Shown one piece after another: positions 16,794 through 25,038 of a stretch of DNA of 52,495 nucleotides. The translations under genes were made by a program, and so were the position numbers. This stretch comes from Ideonella livida (GTDB lineage Bacteria > Pseudomonadota > Gammaproteobacteria > Burkholderiales > Burkholderiaceae_C). Position 1 is the stretch's first letter. Each line of letters begins with the position of its first letter. Below the pieces are notes generated by a model that saw only the letters and a program-made list of their open reading frames with translations, did not search any database and had not been told where the DNA came from. Location: NCBI RefSeq assembly GCF_010499455.1, contig NZ_JAAGOH010000030.1:1-52495 (forward strand), in the 5' to 3' direction.

Positions 16794-17792
16794 GTGAACA
16801 CCCGCCGCTTGCTCGGCCGCACCCTGGTTGGCGTGGCCGCCTCGGTCTGCGCCGCAGGGTCTGCCCCCAGCTGGGCGCAAGACGCCTGGCCCACCAAACC
16901 CATCACCCTCGTGGTGCCCTTCTCCGCCGGTGGTGGCGTCGATGTGATGACGCGCCTGCTGGCCGACAAGCTGCGGGTCTCGCTCAAGCAGCCGGTGAAC
17001 GTGGAGAACCGCGCCGGTGGCAGCGGCATGATCGGCGCCGTCTCGGTGGTGCGGGCGCCCGCCGATGGCCACACGCTGCTGATGGCCTCGGCCGGCGAGA
17101 TCGCCATCAACCCGCACGTCTTCAAGGCCAAGATGCAGTACCAGCCCGAGAAGGACCTGGCGCCCATCACCTTGATGGTCAAGGTGCCCAATGTGCTGGT
17201 GGTCAACCCGCAGCTGCCCGTCAAAACCGTGGCCGAGCTGCTGGCGCATGCCAAGGCCCATCCGGGCAAAGTGAGCTACGGCAGCTCCGGGGTGGGCAAC
17301 CCGCAGCACCTGGCCGGTGAGCTGCTGGAGCAGCTGAGCGGCGTGGGGCTGACCCACATCCCCTACCGCGGCGCGTCCAACCAGCTCACCGACACCGCCG
17401 GCGGCAACCTCGACTTCACCTTCGTGAGCCTGGGCGGTGCTCGGCCCTTCATCAAAGACGGCCGCGTGCGCGCCGTCGCCATGAGCAGCCCCGCCCGCAC
17501 CCCGCTGGCGCCGGAGCTGCCCGCCATCGCCGAAACCAAGGGCCTGGAAGGCTACGCGCTGGAGAACTGGTTCGGGCTCTACGCCCCGGCGGCCACACCC
17601 GCGGCCGTGCAGGCCAAGCTCAACGCCGCCGTGAACGCCGCGTTGAAGGAGCCTGACCTGGCCAAGCGCCTGCAGGAGTTGGGCGGCGACCCGGCCCCGA
17701 TGACACAAGACGCTTTCCGCGCCTTCATCAAGGCCGAATCGGCCCGCTTCGCCAAGATCGTCGAAGCCGCCCGCATCACGCCCGACAACTGA
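16794..17792 (+). CDS. Bug family tricarboxylate-type substrate-binding protein (copy 4)
   Basis: The 332-residue exported receptor starts with GTG at 16794, 8 bp after AGGAG (16781-16785). The signal peptide ends near APSWAQDA. Bug motifs: WPTKPITLVVPFSAGGGVD, ENRAGGSGMIG and IPYRGAS. The next Bug gene starts 19 bp after its stop, so copies 4 and 5 form a tandem pair in one transcript. Its ligand pocket sequence differs clearly from copy 5, suggesting different ligands rather than redundancy. Confidence 0.92.
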   Translation: MNTRRLLGRTLVGVAASVCAAGSAPSWAQDAWPTKPITLVVPFSAGGGVDVMTRLLADKLRVSLKQPVNVENRAGGSGMIGAVSVVRAPADGHTLLMASAGEIAINPHVFKAKMQYQPEKDLAPITLMVKVPNVLVVNPQLPVKTVAELLAHAKAHPGKVSYGSSGVGNPQHLAGELLEQLSGVGLTHIPYRGASNQLTDTAGGNLDFTFVSLGGARPFIKDGRVRAVAMSSPARTPLAPELPAIAETKGLEGYALENWFGLYAPAATPAAVQAKLNAAVNAALKEPDLAKRLQELGGDPAPMTQDAFRAFIKAESARFAKIVEAARITPDN

Positions 17793-17811
17793 GCCCTGAA
17801 AGCCCCCCACC

Positions 17812-18804
17812 ATGCAACGCCGCACCCTGCTGCAGGCCAGCGCCAGCGCCGCCCTGGCCCCCTTGGCCTCTTTGACCCCGTCCTCCGCCCACGCCCAATC
17901 CACCGCCTGGCCCGCCAAGCCCATTACCCTGGTGGTGGCCTTTGCGGCCGGGGGCAACAACGACCTGCGCGCCCGCCAACTGGGCGTGCCCGCCGCCGCC
18001 CTGCTGGGCCAGACCCTGGTGGTGGAGAACAAGCCCGGCGCCAGCGGCAACATCGGCCACGACTTCGTGGCCCGCGCCGCCGCCGACGGCTACACCCTGG
18101 GCATTGGCGCCATGGGCCCGCTGGCGGTGAACCCCTCGCTGTTCCCCAAGATGAGCTTCGATCCCGCCCAGGCCTTCGCGCCGGTGCTGCTGATCGAGAA
18201 GGCGCCCCTGGTGCTGGTGACCCGCGCGGACAAGCCCTTCCGCTCGGTCAAGGACGTGGTGGCGGCGGCCAAGGCCAAGCCCGGCGCGCTGACCCTGGGC
18301 AACGCCGGCAACGGCGGCGCGCACCACCTGGCCGGCGAGCTGTTCCAGGACGCGGCAGGCATCGACATGCTCTCGGTGCCCTACAAGGGTGGCGGCCCGG
18401 CCGCCGGCGCCCTGCTGGCCGGCGAGATCGACCTGATGTTCGAGCAGACCTACGCCGCCCTGCCCTCCATCCAGGCCGGCAAGACCCGCGCCCTGGCCGT
18501 CACCTCGGCCAAGCGCCTGCCCAGCCTGCCCGACGTGCCCACCCTGGCCGAGCTGGGCCACCCACAGGCCACGGTGAGCAACTGGCTGGGCCTGATCGCC
18601 CCCAAAGGCACGCCTGCGGCCGTCATCCAGCGCCTGAACGAGGTCTTCAACACCGTGCTGCGCCAACCCGATCTGGCCGCCAAGATCACCGGCCCGGGCA
18701 ATGAGCTGGGCGGCGGCACCCCAGAGGAGTTCGCGGCCTTCATCGCCGCCGAGCGCACCCGCTGGGCCGCGCTCATCAAGGCCAAGGGCATCCGCCTGGA
18801 GTGA
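17812..18804 (+). CDS. Bug family tricarboxylate-type substrate-binding protein (copy 5)
   Basis: The 330-residue exported receptor has an MQRRTLLQ start and cleavage near SSAHAQS. Motifs: WPAKPITLVVAFAAGGNND, ENKPGASGNIG and VPYKGGGPA. Among the window's Bugs it is closest to copy 1 (5612-6646), sharing the LGIG...GPLAVNPSLFP and GNELGGGTPEEFA segments. Each of these two lies next to one of the twin porin genes, so receptor and porin may have been duplicated together and then diverged at different rates. A terminator follows the gene. Confidence 0.92.
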   Translation: MQRRTLLQASASAALAPLASLTPSSAHAQSTAWPAKPITLVVAFAAGGNNDLRARQLGVPAAALLGQTLVVENKPGASGNIGHDFVARAAADGYTLGIGAMGPLAVNPSLFPKMSFDPAQAFAPVLLIEKAPLVLVTRADKPFRSVKDVVAAAKAKPGALTLGNAGNGGAHHLAGELFQDAAGIDMLSVPYKGGGPAAGALLAGEIDLMFEQTYAALPSIQAGKTRALAVTSAKRLPSLPDVPTLAELGHPQATVSNWLGLIAPKGTPAAVIQRLNEVFNTVLRQPDLAAKITGPGNELGGGTPEEFAAFIAAERTRWAALIKAKGIRLE

Positions 18805-18872
18805 TCCCCCCGCCGCGGCCACCGGCCACGGCTCACCCCATTCTTCCGGGTCCCACCAGAGGGACTTGTTCG

Positions 18873-18903
18873 GGCCCGCCCCACGGGGTCGGGCCATTTT
18901 TTT
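18873..18903 (+). terminator. Rho-independent terminator between Bug copy 5 and porin B
   Basis: GGCCCG-CCCC (18873-18882) pairs with GGGG-CGGGCC (18885-18895) with one bulged T, followed by A and seven T (18897-18903). It lies 69 bp after the Bug stop and 52 bp before the porin ATG, mirroring the terminator at the other porin locus. Confidence 0.88.
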
Positions 18904-18955
18904 GCCCTCGCCACGCGACAGGCACCGCCCTTACCCCAACAAGAGGAGACAACGC

Positions 18956-20041
18956 ATGAACCGCTTCCCCCGCCGCACCATCAGCCTGGCCACGGGCGCC
19001 CCGCTGGCCGCCGCCGCCATGATCCTGCTGGCCCCCAATGCCCAGGCCCAGGCTACCCCGGCCGCTGGCCCTGCCGTGGCCAGCACCAGCGTCTACGGCC
19101 TGCTGGACCTCACCGTGCGCCACGCCTCCAACGTCCGCGCCGACGGCTCCGCCCAGAACTCGCTGACCGACGGCGCCTACTCCTCCTCTCGCTTTGGCCT
19201 GCGCCGCACCCAGGACCTGGGCGATGGCCTGTCCGCCTCCTTCTTGCTGGAGGCCGGCTACGACCCCTCCACCGGCGTCTCCCAGCAGTCCACCGCCAGC
19301 GGCAACAACGGCAACGCCGCCGCCCCTTCGGGCCGCCTGTTTGGCCGTGAGGTGTCCTTGAGCCTGTCGCACACCGCCGCCGGCACCCTCAGCCTGGGCC
19401 GCCAGTACACCGTGGCCCATGTGCTCTCGGGCCGCTTCCAGGCCCAGGGCAACGCCAACGCCGACGCCCTGTCGGTCTACTCCGGCCACCACGTCGCGCG
19501 CCAAGACAACATGCTGCGCTACGGCAACACCTTCGGCCCGGTGGAGGTGCTGGCCGCCGCCAGCCTGGACGAGCAGGCCGGCAAGGGCCGTGGCCTGGGC
19601 CTGGCCTACAAGGCCAGCGCCTTTGAACTGCTGGCCTACCGCCAGGACATCACCAGCGCCGACGGCGCCACCACCCGCGAGATCACCGGCGCCGGCGGCA
19701 ACGCCAGCTTCGGCCCGGCCAAGGTCTTCCTGGGCTGGATGAAGCGCCACGATGACGCCCCCACCGCCCGCGACCACAAGGTGCGCAGCCTGGGCCTGAA
19801 CTGGAGCCTGACCCCCGCCACCACCTTCACCACCGCCCTCATCAAGGACACCCAGAGCGGCGCCAAGGCAGGCACCCGCACCTCCACCACCCTGGGCCTG
19901 ATCCACCAGCTGCACCGCACCACCGATGTCTACGTGCTGCTGGACCGCAACACCCTGACCGGCACCTACAGCCAGCCCGACTTCATGGGCACCCGTGAAG
20001 CCGCCGCCGGCTCCAGCCTGGGCGTGCGCCACCGCTTCTGA
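18956..20041 (+). CDS. Gram-negative general porin, copy B of a near-identical pair
   Basis: The 361-residue outer-membrane barrel has a signal peptide with cleavage near PNAQAQA, a first strand VYGLLDLTVRHAS and a terminal Phe. AGAGGAG (18942-18948) precedes the ATG at 18956. The mature barrel matches porin A at 305 of 316 residues, while the signal sequences differ entirely. Substitutions cluster in the last third (for example Arg to Ser before the NW-L segment and Thr to Tyr near the final loop), where loops may set pore properties. The gene sits between the Bug pair and the second lactonase gene. Confidence 0.95.
   Translation: MNRFPRRTISLATGAPLAAAAMILLAPNAQAQATPAAGPAVASTSVYGLLDLTVRHASNVRADGSAQNSLTDGAYSSSRFGLRRTQDLGDGLSASFLLEAGYDPSTGVSQQSTASGNNGNAAAPSGRLFGREVSLSLSHTAAGTLSLGRQYTVAHVLSGRFQAQGNANADALSVYSGHHVARQDNMLRYGNTFGPVEVLAAASLDEQAGKGRGLGLAYKASAFELLAYRQDITSADGATTREITGAGGNASFGPAKVFLGWMKRHDDAPTARDHKVRSLGLNWSLTPATTFTTALIKDTQSGAKAGTRTSTTLGLIHQLHRTTDVYVLLDRNTLTGTYSQPDFMGTREAAAGSSLGVRHRF
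19091..20041 (+). repeat. 951-bp inverted repeat, right copy (porin barrel)
   Basis: This is the partner of 6729-7679 in opposite orientation, equal in length and without indels. It starts at the GTCTAC codons of the first barrel strand and ends at the stop. The copies flank 11.4 kb containing two Bug, lactonase, aldehyde dehydrogenase, GntR, tartrate dehydrogenase-like, cupin, LysR and further Bug genes. Confidence 0.9.
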
Positions 20042-20198
20042 GCGCCACCAACCGACCACCAGCCGGCCACCCACGGCTTCTCCGGTCCCAATGGGATCCA
20101 GAAACCTGGGGTGGCCCTCGTTCCCGGCAAACCGGCAAAACCGGTGGCGATCCCAGGCGCGTCACCGGTTGGCGTCGATGGCGCCGTACGCGGAGCCA

Positions 20199-20237
20199 AC
20201 GTTCTCTTCCGGGAAACGCTGGCCTGACCAGTCTTCA
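20199..20237. promoter_or_regulatory. Regulatory element E2 upstream of the second lactonase gene
   Basis: This 39-bp segment matches 16678-16716 at 31 positions without gaps. It keeps the AAACGCTGG core and the CTGG/CCAG dyad (CTGGCCTGACCAG) and ends 60 bp before the lactonase ATG. The 256-bp gap 20042-20297 contains nothing else I can name. Confidence 0.55.
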
Positions 20238-20297
20238 ATGGCCAAGCCCGCCTGCCCCTTCTAGCATGGCGTCCGCTGGCCCCTTCCGCTGCAGAAC

Positions 20298-21404
20298 ATG
20301 AACCTGCTCACCGCCTACCTCGGCACCCGCACCACCCGCGAGCGCAATGCCCGTGGTGAAGGCCTGAGCGTGCTGCGCTTTGACCCCGCCACCGGCGCCC
20401 TGCAGCGCGTGCAGCTGCTGGCTGACCTGGTGAACCCGTCGTACCTGGCGGTGAACCGGGCCGGCTCGCGCCTGTACTGCGTGCATGGCGACGGCTTCAG
20501 CGCCAGCGCCTTTGCCATCGCGGCCGACGGCACGCTCAGCCCGCTCAACACCGTGGACACGCGCGGCCGCAACCCGGTGCACCTGGCGCTGTCGCCCGAC
20601 GAAGGCCACCTGCTGGTGTGCAACCACCTGGGCGCCAGCCTGGTGCTGCTGCCCGTGCAGGCCGACGGCCGCTTGGGCGACGTGGTGCAGCAGGTGGACT
20701 TTGGCGCCGGTGAAGGCCGGCCCTTTGGTGGCAGGCTCGGCGGCCCCATCCCCGGCCAGCTGGGCCCGCACCGGGTGGAGCAGCCGCAGGCCAAACCGCA
20801 CCAATGCCCGTTCACCCCCGACGGCCGCCACGTGCTGGTGCCCGACAAAGGCCTGGACCGCATCGTGAGCCTGCCCTGGGACGGCCAGCGCCTGCGCCCC
20901 GAAGCCGCCACCGCCGTGGCCGCGCGTGAGGGTGCCGGCCCGCGCCACGCCGTGGGCCACCCGCAGCAGCCCTGGGTCTACACGGTCAACGAGCTGGACT
21001 CCACCGTGCTGCTGTGCACCCAGGCCCCCGACACCGGCACCCTGAGCCCACGCCAGGTCGTCAGCACCCTGCCCGACACCTTCTGCGGCCACAGCCGCGC
21101 CGCCGCCATTGCCCTGGACGCCGCCGGCCGCCTCCTTTACGCCAGCAACCGCGGGCACGACAGCGTCGCCGTCTTTGCGGTGGACCCCGACACCGGCCGG
21201 CTCAGCCTGCGCCAGGTGCAGGCCACCGGCGGCCGCACGCCGCGGGCCTTCACGCTCTCGCCCTGCGGCCGCTGGCTGCTGGCCCTGAACGAGGACAGCG
21301 ACACCGTCACCACCTTCACCGTGCACCCGGACGACGGCACCCTGCAGCCCACCGGCGCCGTGCTGCACGCCGGCAGCCCGGTGTGCCTGGTGTTCCGGCC
21401 CTGA
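20298..21404 (+). CDS. Lactonase family protein, seven-bladed beta-propeller (copy B)
   Basis: The 368-residue paralogue of the 9119-10201 product shares TRTTRERNARGEGLSV at the N-terminus and the same blade motifs (GRNPVHLALSPDE, HLGASL, VNELDSTV, LYASNRGHDS, RTPRAFTLSPCGRWL). It has an extra Gly-rich loop near residue 140 (EGRPFGGRLGGPIPG). No signal peptide is visible. It is 55 bp upstream of the aconitase gene, so it probably shares its transcript. A lactone of a hydroxy di- or tricarboxylate is a reasonable but unproven substrate. Confidence 0.87.
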   Translation: MNLLTAYLGTRTTRERNARGEGLSVLRFDPATGALQRVQLLADLVNPSYLAVNRAGSRLYCVHGDGFSASAFAIAADGTLSPLNTVDTRGRNPVHLALSPDEGHLLVCNHLGASLVLLPVQADGRLGDVVQQVDFGAGEGRPFGGRLGGPIPGQLGPHRVEQPQAKPHQCPFTPDGRHVLVPDKGLDRIVSLPWDGQRLRPEAATAVAAREGAGPRHAVGHPQQPWVYTVNELDSTVLLCTQAPDTGTLSPRQVVSTLPDTFCGHSRAAAIALDAAGRLLYASNRGHDSVAVFAVDPDTGRLSLRQVQATGGRTPRAFTLSPCGRWLLALNEDSDTVTTFTVHPDDGTLQPTGAVLHAGSPVCLVFRP

Positions 21405-21459
21405 ACCGGCCCGCCTCTTCTCTGACCCTCTGCCTTCACCGCCTGTCTTGCCCGCGCCC

Positions 21460-24135
21460 ATGACCACCCCCGCCCTGCCCGCCACGTTCACCCCGCTGGA
21501 CCTCACGCTGGCCGGCACCCCCGGCCGGCTGCATGACCTGCCGGCCCTGTTTGGTGAACGCCTGCGGCGCCTGCCCGTCACCCACCGCCTGCTGCTGGAG
21601 AACGTGCTGCGCTGCATGCAGGGCGCCGAGCGCGCCGCCGCCGTGCAGGCCCTGCTGGACTGGGCCGACACCGGCCGCAGCGAGGCGGAGATCGAGTTCC
21701 AGCCTGGCCGCGTGCTGATGCACGACACCACCAGCACCCCGGCGCTGGTGGACATCGCCGGCCTGCGCGACGCCCTGGCCGAGGCCGGCGCCGACCCCGC
21801 GCGGCTCAACCCCGTGCTGCCGGTGGACGTGTCGGTGGACCACTCGCTGGCGGTGGAGGTCTTCGCCCAGGCCGATGCGGTGGCGGTGAACCTGGGCCAC
21901 GAGATGCGCCGCAACCGCGAGCGCTACCAGTTCCTGCGCTGGGCGGCGGCCAACCTGCGCGGCGTGCGCGTCAACCCGCCGGGCACCGGCATCATGCACA
22001 CGCTCAACATCGAGCAGCTGGCCACCGTGGCCACCACCGAGGCCCGCGACGGCGCCACCTGGTTCGTGCCCGACATGATGATCGGCACCGACAGCCACAC
22101 CCCCATGGTCAACGGCCTGGGCGTGCTGGGCTGGGGCGTAGGCGGGCTGGAGGCGCAGACCGTGATGTTCGGCCTGCCCACACTGCTGCGCATCCCCGAG
22201 GTGATCGGCGTGCGCCTGGTCGGCCGGCTGGGCGCCGGCGTGCTGGCCACCGACCTGGCGCTCACCGTCACCCAACGCCTGCGGGCCATCGGGGTGTCGG
22301 GTGAATTCGTCGAATTCTTCGGCCCCGGCGCCGCCGCGCTGAGCGCCGACGACCGCTGCGTGCTGGCCAACATGGCGCCCGAATACGGCGCCACCACCGG
22401 CTTCTTCGCCCCCGACGAGGCGGTGATGCAGTACCTGCTGCGCACCGGCCGCCCCGCCGCCCAGGTGGACCTGGCCCGCGCCGTGCTGCAGCGCCTGGGC
22501 GTGTGGGCCGACCCGCAGGCCACCTCCGAGCCCACCTACACCCAGGTGATCGAGGTGGACCTGGGCGCCGTGGGCCTGCACATCGCCGGCCCGCGCCGCC
22601 CGCAAGACCTGCTGCCCCTGGGCGCCGCCCGCGCCACGCTGGCGGCGCTGGGCTTTGCGCCCCAGGCCCAGGCCGCGACCACGACCGCCGACGGTGCCCA
22701 GGCCCTGCCCGCCCTGCCGCGCCACCCGGTGGCGGTGGCCGCCATCACCAGCTGCACCAACACCTCCTCACCCGCGCTGCTGGTGGCCGCCGGCCTGCTG
22801 GCACGCAAGGCCCGGGCCCTGGGCCTGAAGCCGCCGGCCTGGGTCAAGACCTCGCTCACCCCGGGCTCGCCGGCCGCCGCCGACTACCTGGCCCGCGCCG
22901 GCCTGCTGGCCGACCTGGAGGCGGTGGGCTTTGGCATCGCCGGCTTTGGCTGCGCCACCTGCATCGGCAACCCCGGGCCCATGCTGGAGGTGATCCGCCG
23001 GGGCCGCGAGGCCGGTGCCATCCACCCGGTGGCCGTGCTCTCGGGCAACCGCAACTTCCCCGGCCGGGTGCACCCGGACCTGGACCTGGGCTTTTTGATG
23101 TCGCCCCCGCTGGTGGTGGCCTTCGCCCTGGGGGGCGACGCCGAGCGCGACCTGAGCGCCGAGCCCGTGGCCCACACGCCCGAAGGCCGCCCGGTGATGC
23201 TGGCCGAGCTGTGGCCCAGCCACGCCGAGATTGACGCCCACCTGGCCCAGGGCCTGGCCGCGCCAGACTTTGGCCGCGCCTTTGCCCAGGCCAGCGCCAA
23301 CCCGGTGTGGCAGGCGCTGCAGGCGCCGCAGGCCGCCCGCTTTCCCTGGAGCCCGGCCTCCACCCAGCTGCGCCGCCCGCCGTTTGCCTCGGCGGCGCCC
23401 GAGTGGGGCCCGCAGCTGGGCCACTACACCGCACAGCCGCTGCTGGTGCTGGGTGACGACATCACCACCGACCACATCTCGCCGGCCAGCGCCATCCCGC
23501 CCGACAGCAGGGTGGCCGACTTCCTGGTGGCCCGTGGCGAGCGGCGCGACGACCTGAACGTCTTCGCCTCGCGCCGGGGCAACTGGGAGGTGATGCTGCG
23601 CGCCGCCTTCCACAGCAAGACGCTGGGCAACCGCCTGGCCCCTGGCGCGCCCGTGGCCCACACCCTGCACGTGCCCAGCGGCACCGTGGCCCCGCTGTGG
23701 GAGGTGGCCGAGCGCTACCGCCAGGCCGGCACCGCCGTGGTGGTGGTGGCCGGCGAGCGCTACGGCACCGGCTCCTCGCGCGACTGGGCGGCCAAGGGCC
23801 AGCGCCTGCTGGGCATCCGCGCGGTGCTGGCCTGCAGCTTCGAGCGCATCCACCGCTCCAACCTGGTGGGCATGGGCATCCTGCCGCTGCGCCTGCCCGA
23901 AGGGCTGCACCCCGACACCCTGGCCCTGCAGCCGGGCGACACGCTGGAGGTCCACGCCCCGGCCGACACCCTGGCCCCGCGCAGCCCGGTGCCCGTGACC
24001 CTGCGCCGCGCCGATGGCCGCGAGCAGGCCTTCACCGCCACCGCCGCCGTCGAAACGCAAGGCGAGGTGGCCCTGCTGCGCGCCGGCGGCGTGATGCCGG
24101 CCATCCTGCACAAGACCCTCCAGACCCTGTCATGA
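21460..24135 (+). CDS. Aconitase family hydratase (AcnA-like)
   Basis: The 891-residue product has the length and order of AcnA/IRP-type aconitases. The iron-sulfur cluster cysteines are C432 (AAITSCTNTS), C498 and C501 (GFGCATCIGN). GTDSHTPMVNGLGVLGWGVGG precedes them, and the swivel-domain GSSRDWAAKG lies near residue 770. The ATG at 21460 is preferred over a TTG at 21448. The lactonase and solute-binding neighbours, and the position outside any TCA-cycle cluster, suggest a paralogue for an aconitate-like imported acid rather than the housekeeping enzyme. The stop overlaps the next start (ATGA). Confidence 0.88.
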   Translation: MTTPALPATFTPLDLTLAGTPGRLHDLPALFGERLRRLPVTHRLLLENVLRCMQGAERAAAVQALLDWADTGRSEAEIEFQPGRVLMHDTTSTPALVDIAGLRDALAEAGADPARLNPVLPVDVSVDHSLAVEVFAQADAVAVNLGHEMRRNRERYQFLRWAAANLRGVRVNPPGTGIMHTLNIEQLATVATTEARDGATWFVPDMMIGTDSHTPMVNGLGVLGWGVGGLEAQTVMFGLPTLLRIPEVIGVRLVGRLGAGVLATDLALTVTQRLRAIGVSGEFVEFFGPGAAALSADDRCVLANMAPEYGATTGFFAPDEAVMQYLLRTGRPAAQVDLARAVLQRLGVWADPQATSEPTYTQVIEVDLGAVGLHIAGPRRPQDLLPLGAARATLAALGFAPQAQAATTTADGAQALPALPRHPVAVAAITSCTNTSSPALLVAAGLLARKARALGLKPPAWVKTSLTPGSPAAADYLARAGLLADLEAVGFGIAGFGCATCIGNPGPMLEVIRRGREAGAIHPVAVLSGNRNFPGRVHPDLDLGFLMSPPLVVAFALGGDAERDLSAEPVAHTPEGRPVMLAELWPSHAEIDAHLAQGLAAPDFGRAFAQASANPVWQALQAPQAARFPWSPASTQLRRPPFASAAPEWGPQLGHYTAQPLLVLGDDITTDHISPASAIPPDSRVADFLVARGERRDDLNVFASRRGNWEVMLRAAFHSKTLGNRLAPGAPVAHTLHVPSGTVAPLWEVAERYRQAGTAVVVVAGERYGTGSSRDWAAKGQRLLGIRAVLACSFERIHRSNLVGMGILPLRLPEGLHPDTLALQPGDTLEVHAPADTLAPRSPVPVTLRRADGREQAFTATAAVETQGEVALLRAGGVMPAILHKTLQTLS

Positions 24136-24926
24136 CCCTGCCTGCCCTGCCCCCCACCCTGTTCACCCCCGCCGAGGCGGCCACGCTGCGCACCGCCCTG
24201 GCCCCTCAGGGCACCCTGCGCGCCTGCATCAACCTGGGCAACCCCATCCTGGCCGGGCTGGACGCGGCCGGCGCGCCCTGCGGCGTGTCGGTGGACCTGG
24301 CCACCGCCCTGGCCCAGCGCCTGGACGTGGCGCTGCAGCCGGTGGTGGTGCCCGCCGCCGGCCTGTCGGTGGAGACGGTGCGCGCCGAGCAGGCGGACGT
24401 GGGCTTCTTTGCCATCGACCCGCAGCGCGGCGAGGGCATCGCCTTCACCGCGCCCTATGTGCTGATCGAGGGCTGCTACCTGGTGCGCGCCGATTCGCCC
24501 CTGCAGGACAACGCCGAGGTGGACGCCCCCGGCCGCACCGTGGTGGTGGGCCTGGGCAGCGCCTACGACCTGTACCTCAGCCGCGCGCTGACCCAGGCCA
24601 CCGTGCGGCGCGCCCCCACCTCACCGGCCGTGGTGGCGCACTTTCTGGCCGAAGGCGCCGAGGTGGCCGCCGGCGTGAAGCAGCAGCTGCAGGCCGACGC
24701 GGCCGCCGCCGCAGCCGCCACCCCGCCCCAGGCCCTGCGCCTGCTGCCCGGCCGCTTCATGGTGATCCAGCAGGCCATGGGCTGCCCACGCAGCCGGGGC
24801 GCCGCAGCCGCCACCCTGCTGGCGCGCTTTGTGGAAGCGGCCAAGGCCAGCGGCTTCGTGGCCGCTGCGCTGGCGCGGCATGGCATCCAGGGTGCCGGGG
24901 TGGCGCCGGCGGCCGGCACCGCCTGA
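24132..24926 (+). CDS. Family 3 solute-binding-like protein without a signal peptide
   Basis: The 264-residue product resembles periplasmic amino-acid-binding proteins (SBP_bac_3): GTLRACINLGNPI at the start of lobe 1, VSVDLATALAQRL, ADVGFFAIDPQRGEGIAFTAPYVLIEG and a second lobe from about residue 120. The protein starts MTLPALPPTLFTPAEAATL and goes straight into the fold; there is no basic-hydrophobic leader, and no upstream start in this frame supplies one. Its ATG overlaps the aconitase stop, so the two are co-translated. A cytoplasmic ligand-binding or enzymatic role linked to the aconitase is inferred. Confidence 0.8.
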   Translation: MTLPALPPTLFTPAEAATLRTALAPQGTLRACINLGNPILAGLDAAGAPCGVSVDLATALAQRLDVALQPVVVPAAGLSVETVRAEQADVGFFAIDPQRGEGIAFTAPYVLIEGCYLVRADSPLQDNAEVDAPGRTVVVGLGSAYDLYLSRALTQATVRRAPTSPAVVAHFLAEGAEVAAGVKQQLQADAAAAAAATPPQALRLLPGRFMVIQQAMGCPRSRGAAAATLLARFVEAAKASGFVAAALARHGIQGAGVAPAAGTA

Positions 24927-25038
24927 GGCCTGGGCACGGCGCCGCCAGCCCACCGGCTCAAGCCCGCGCCGCCCCGGCCGATAGCTTCAGCGAGATCGCC
25001 GGCGCGTCGCGCGGCGCCCGCCCCGCCATCGCGCCGCC

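Noticed and set aside
22768-24111. 447-codon minus-strand open frame inside the aconitase gene
   Set aside because: The aconitase cluster cysteines and swivel motifs establish the plus-strand gene; this frame is its shadow.
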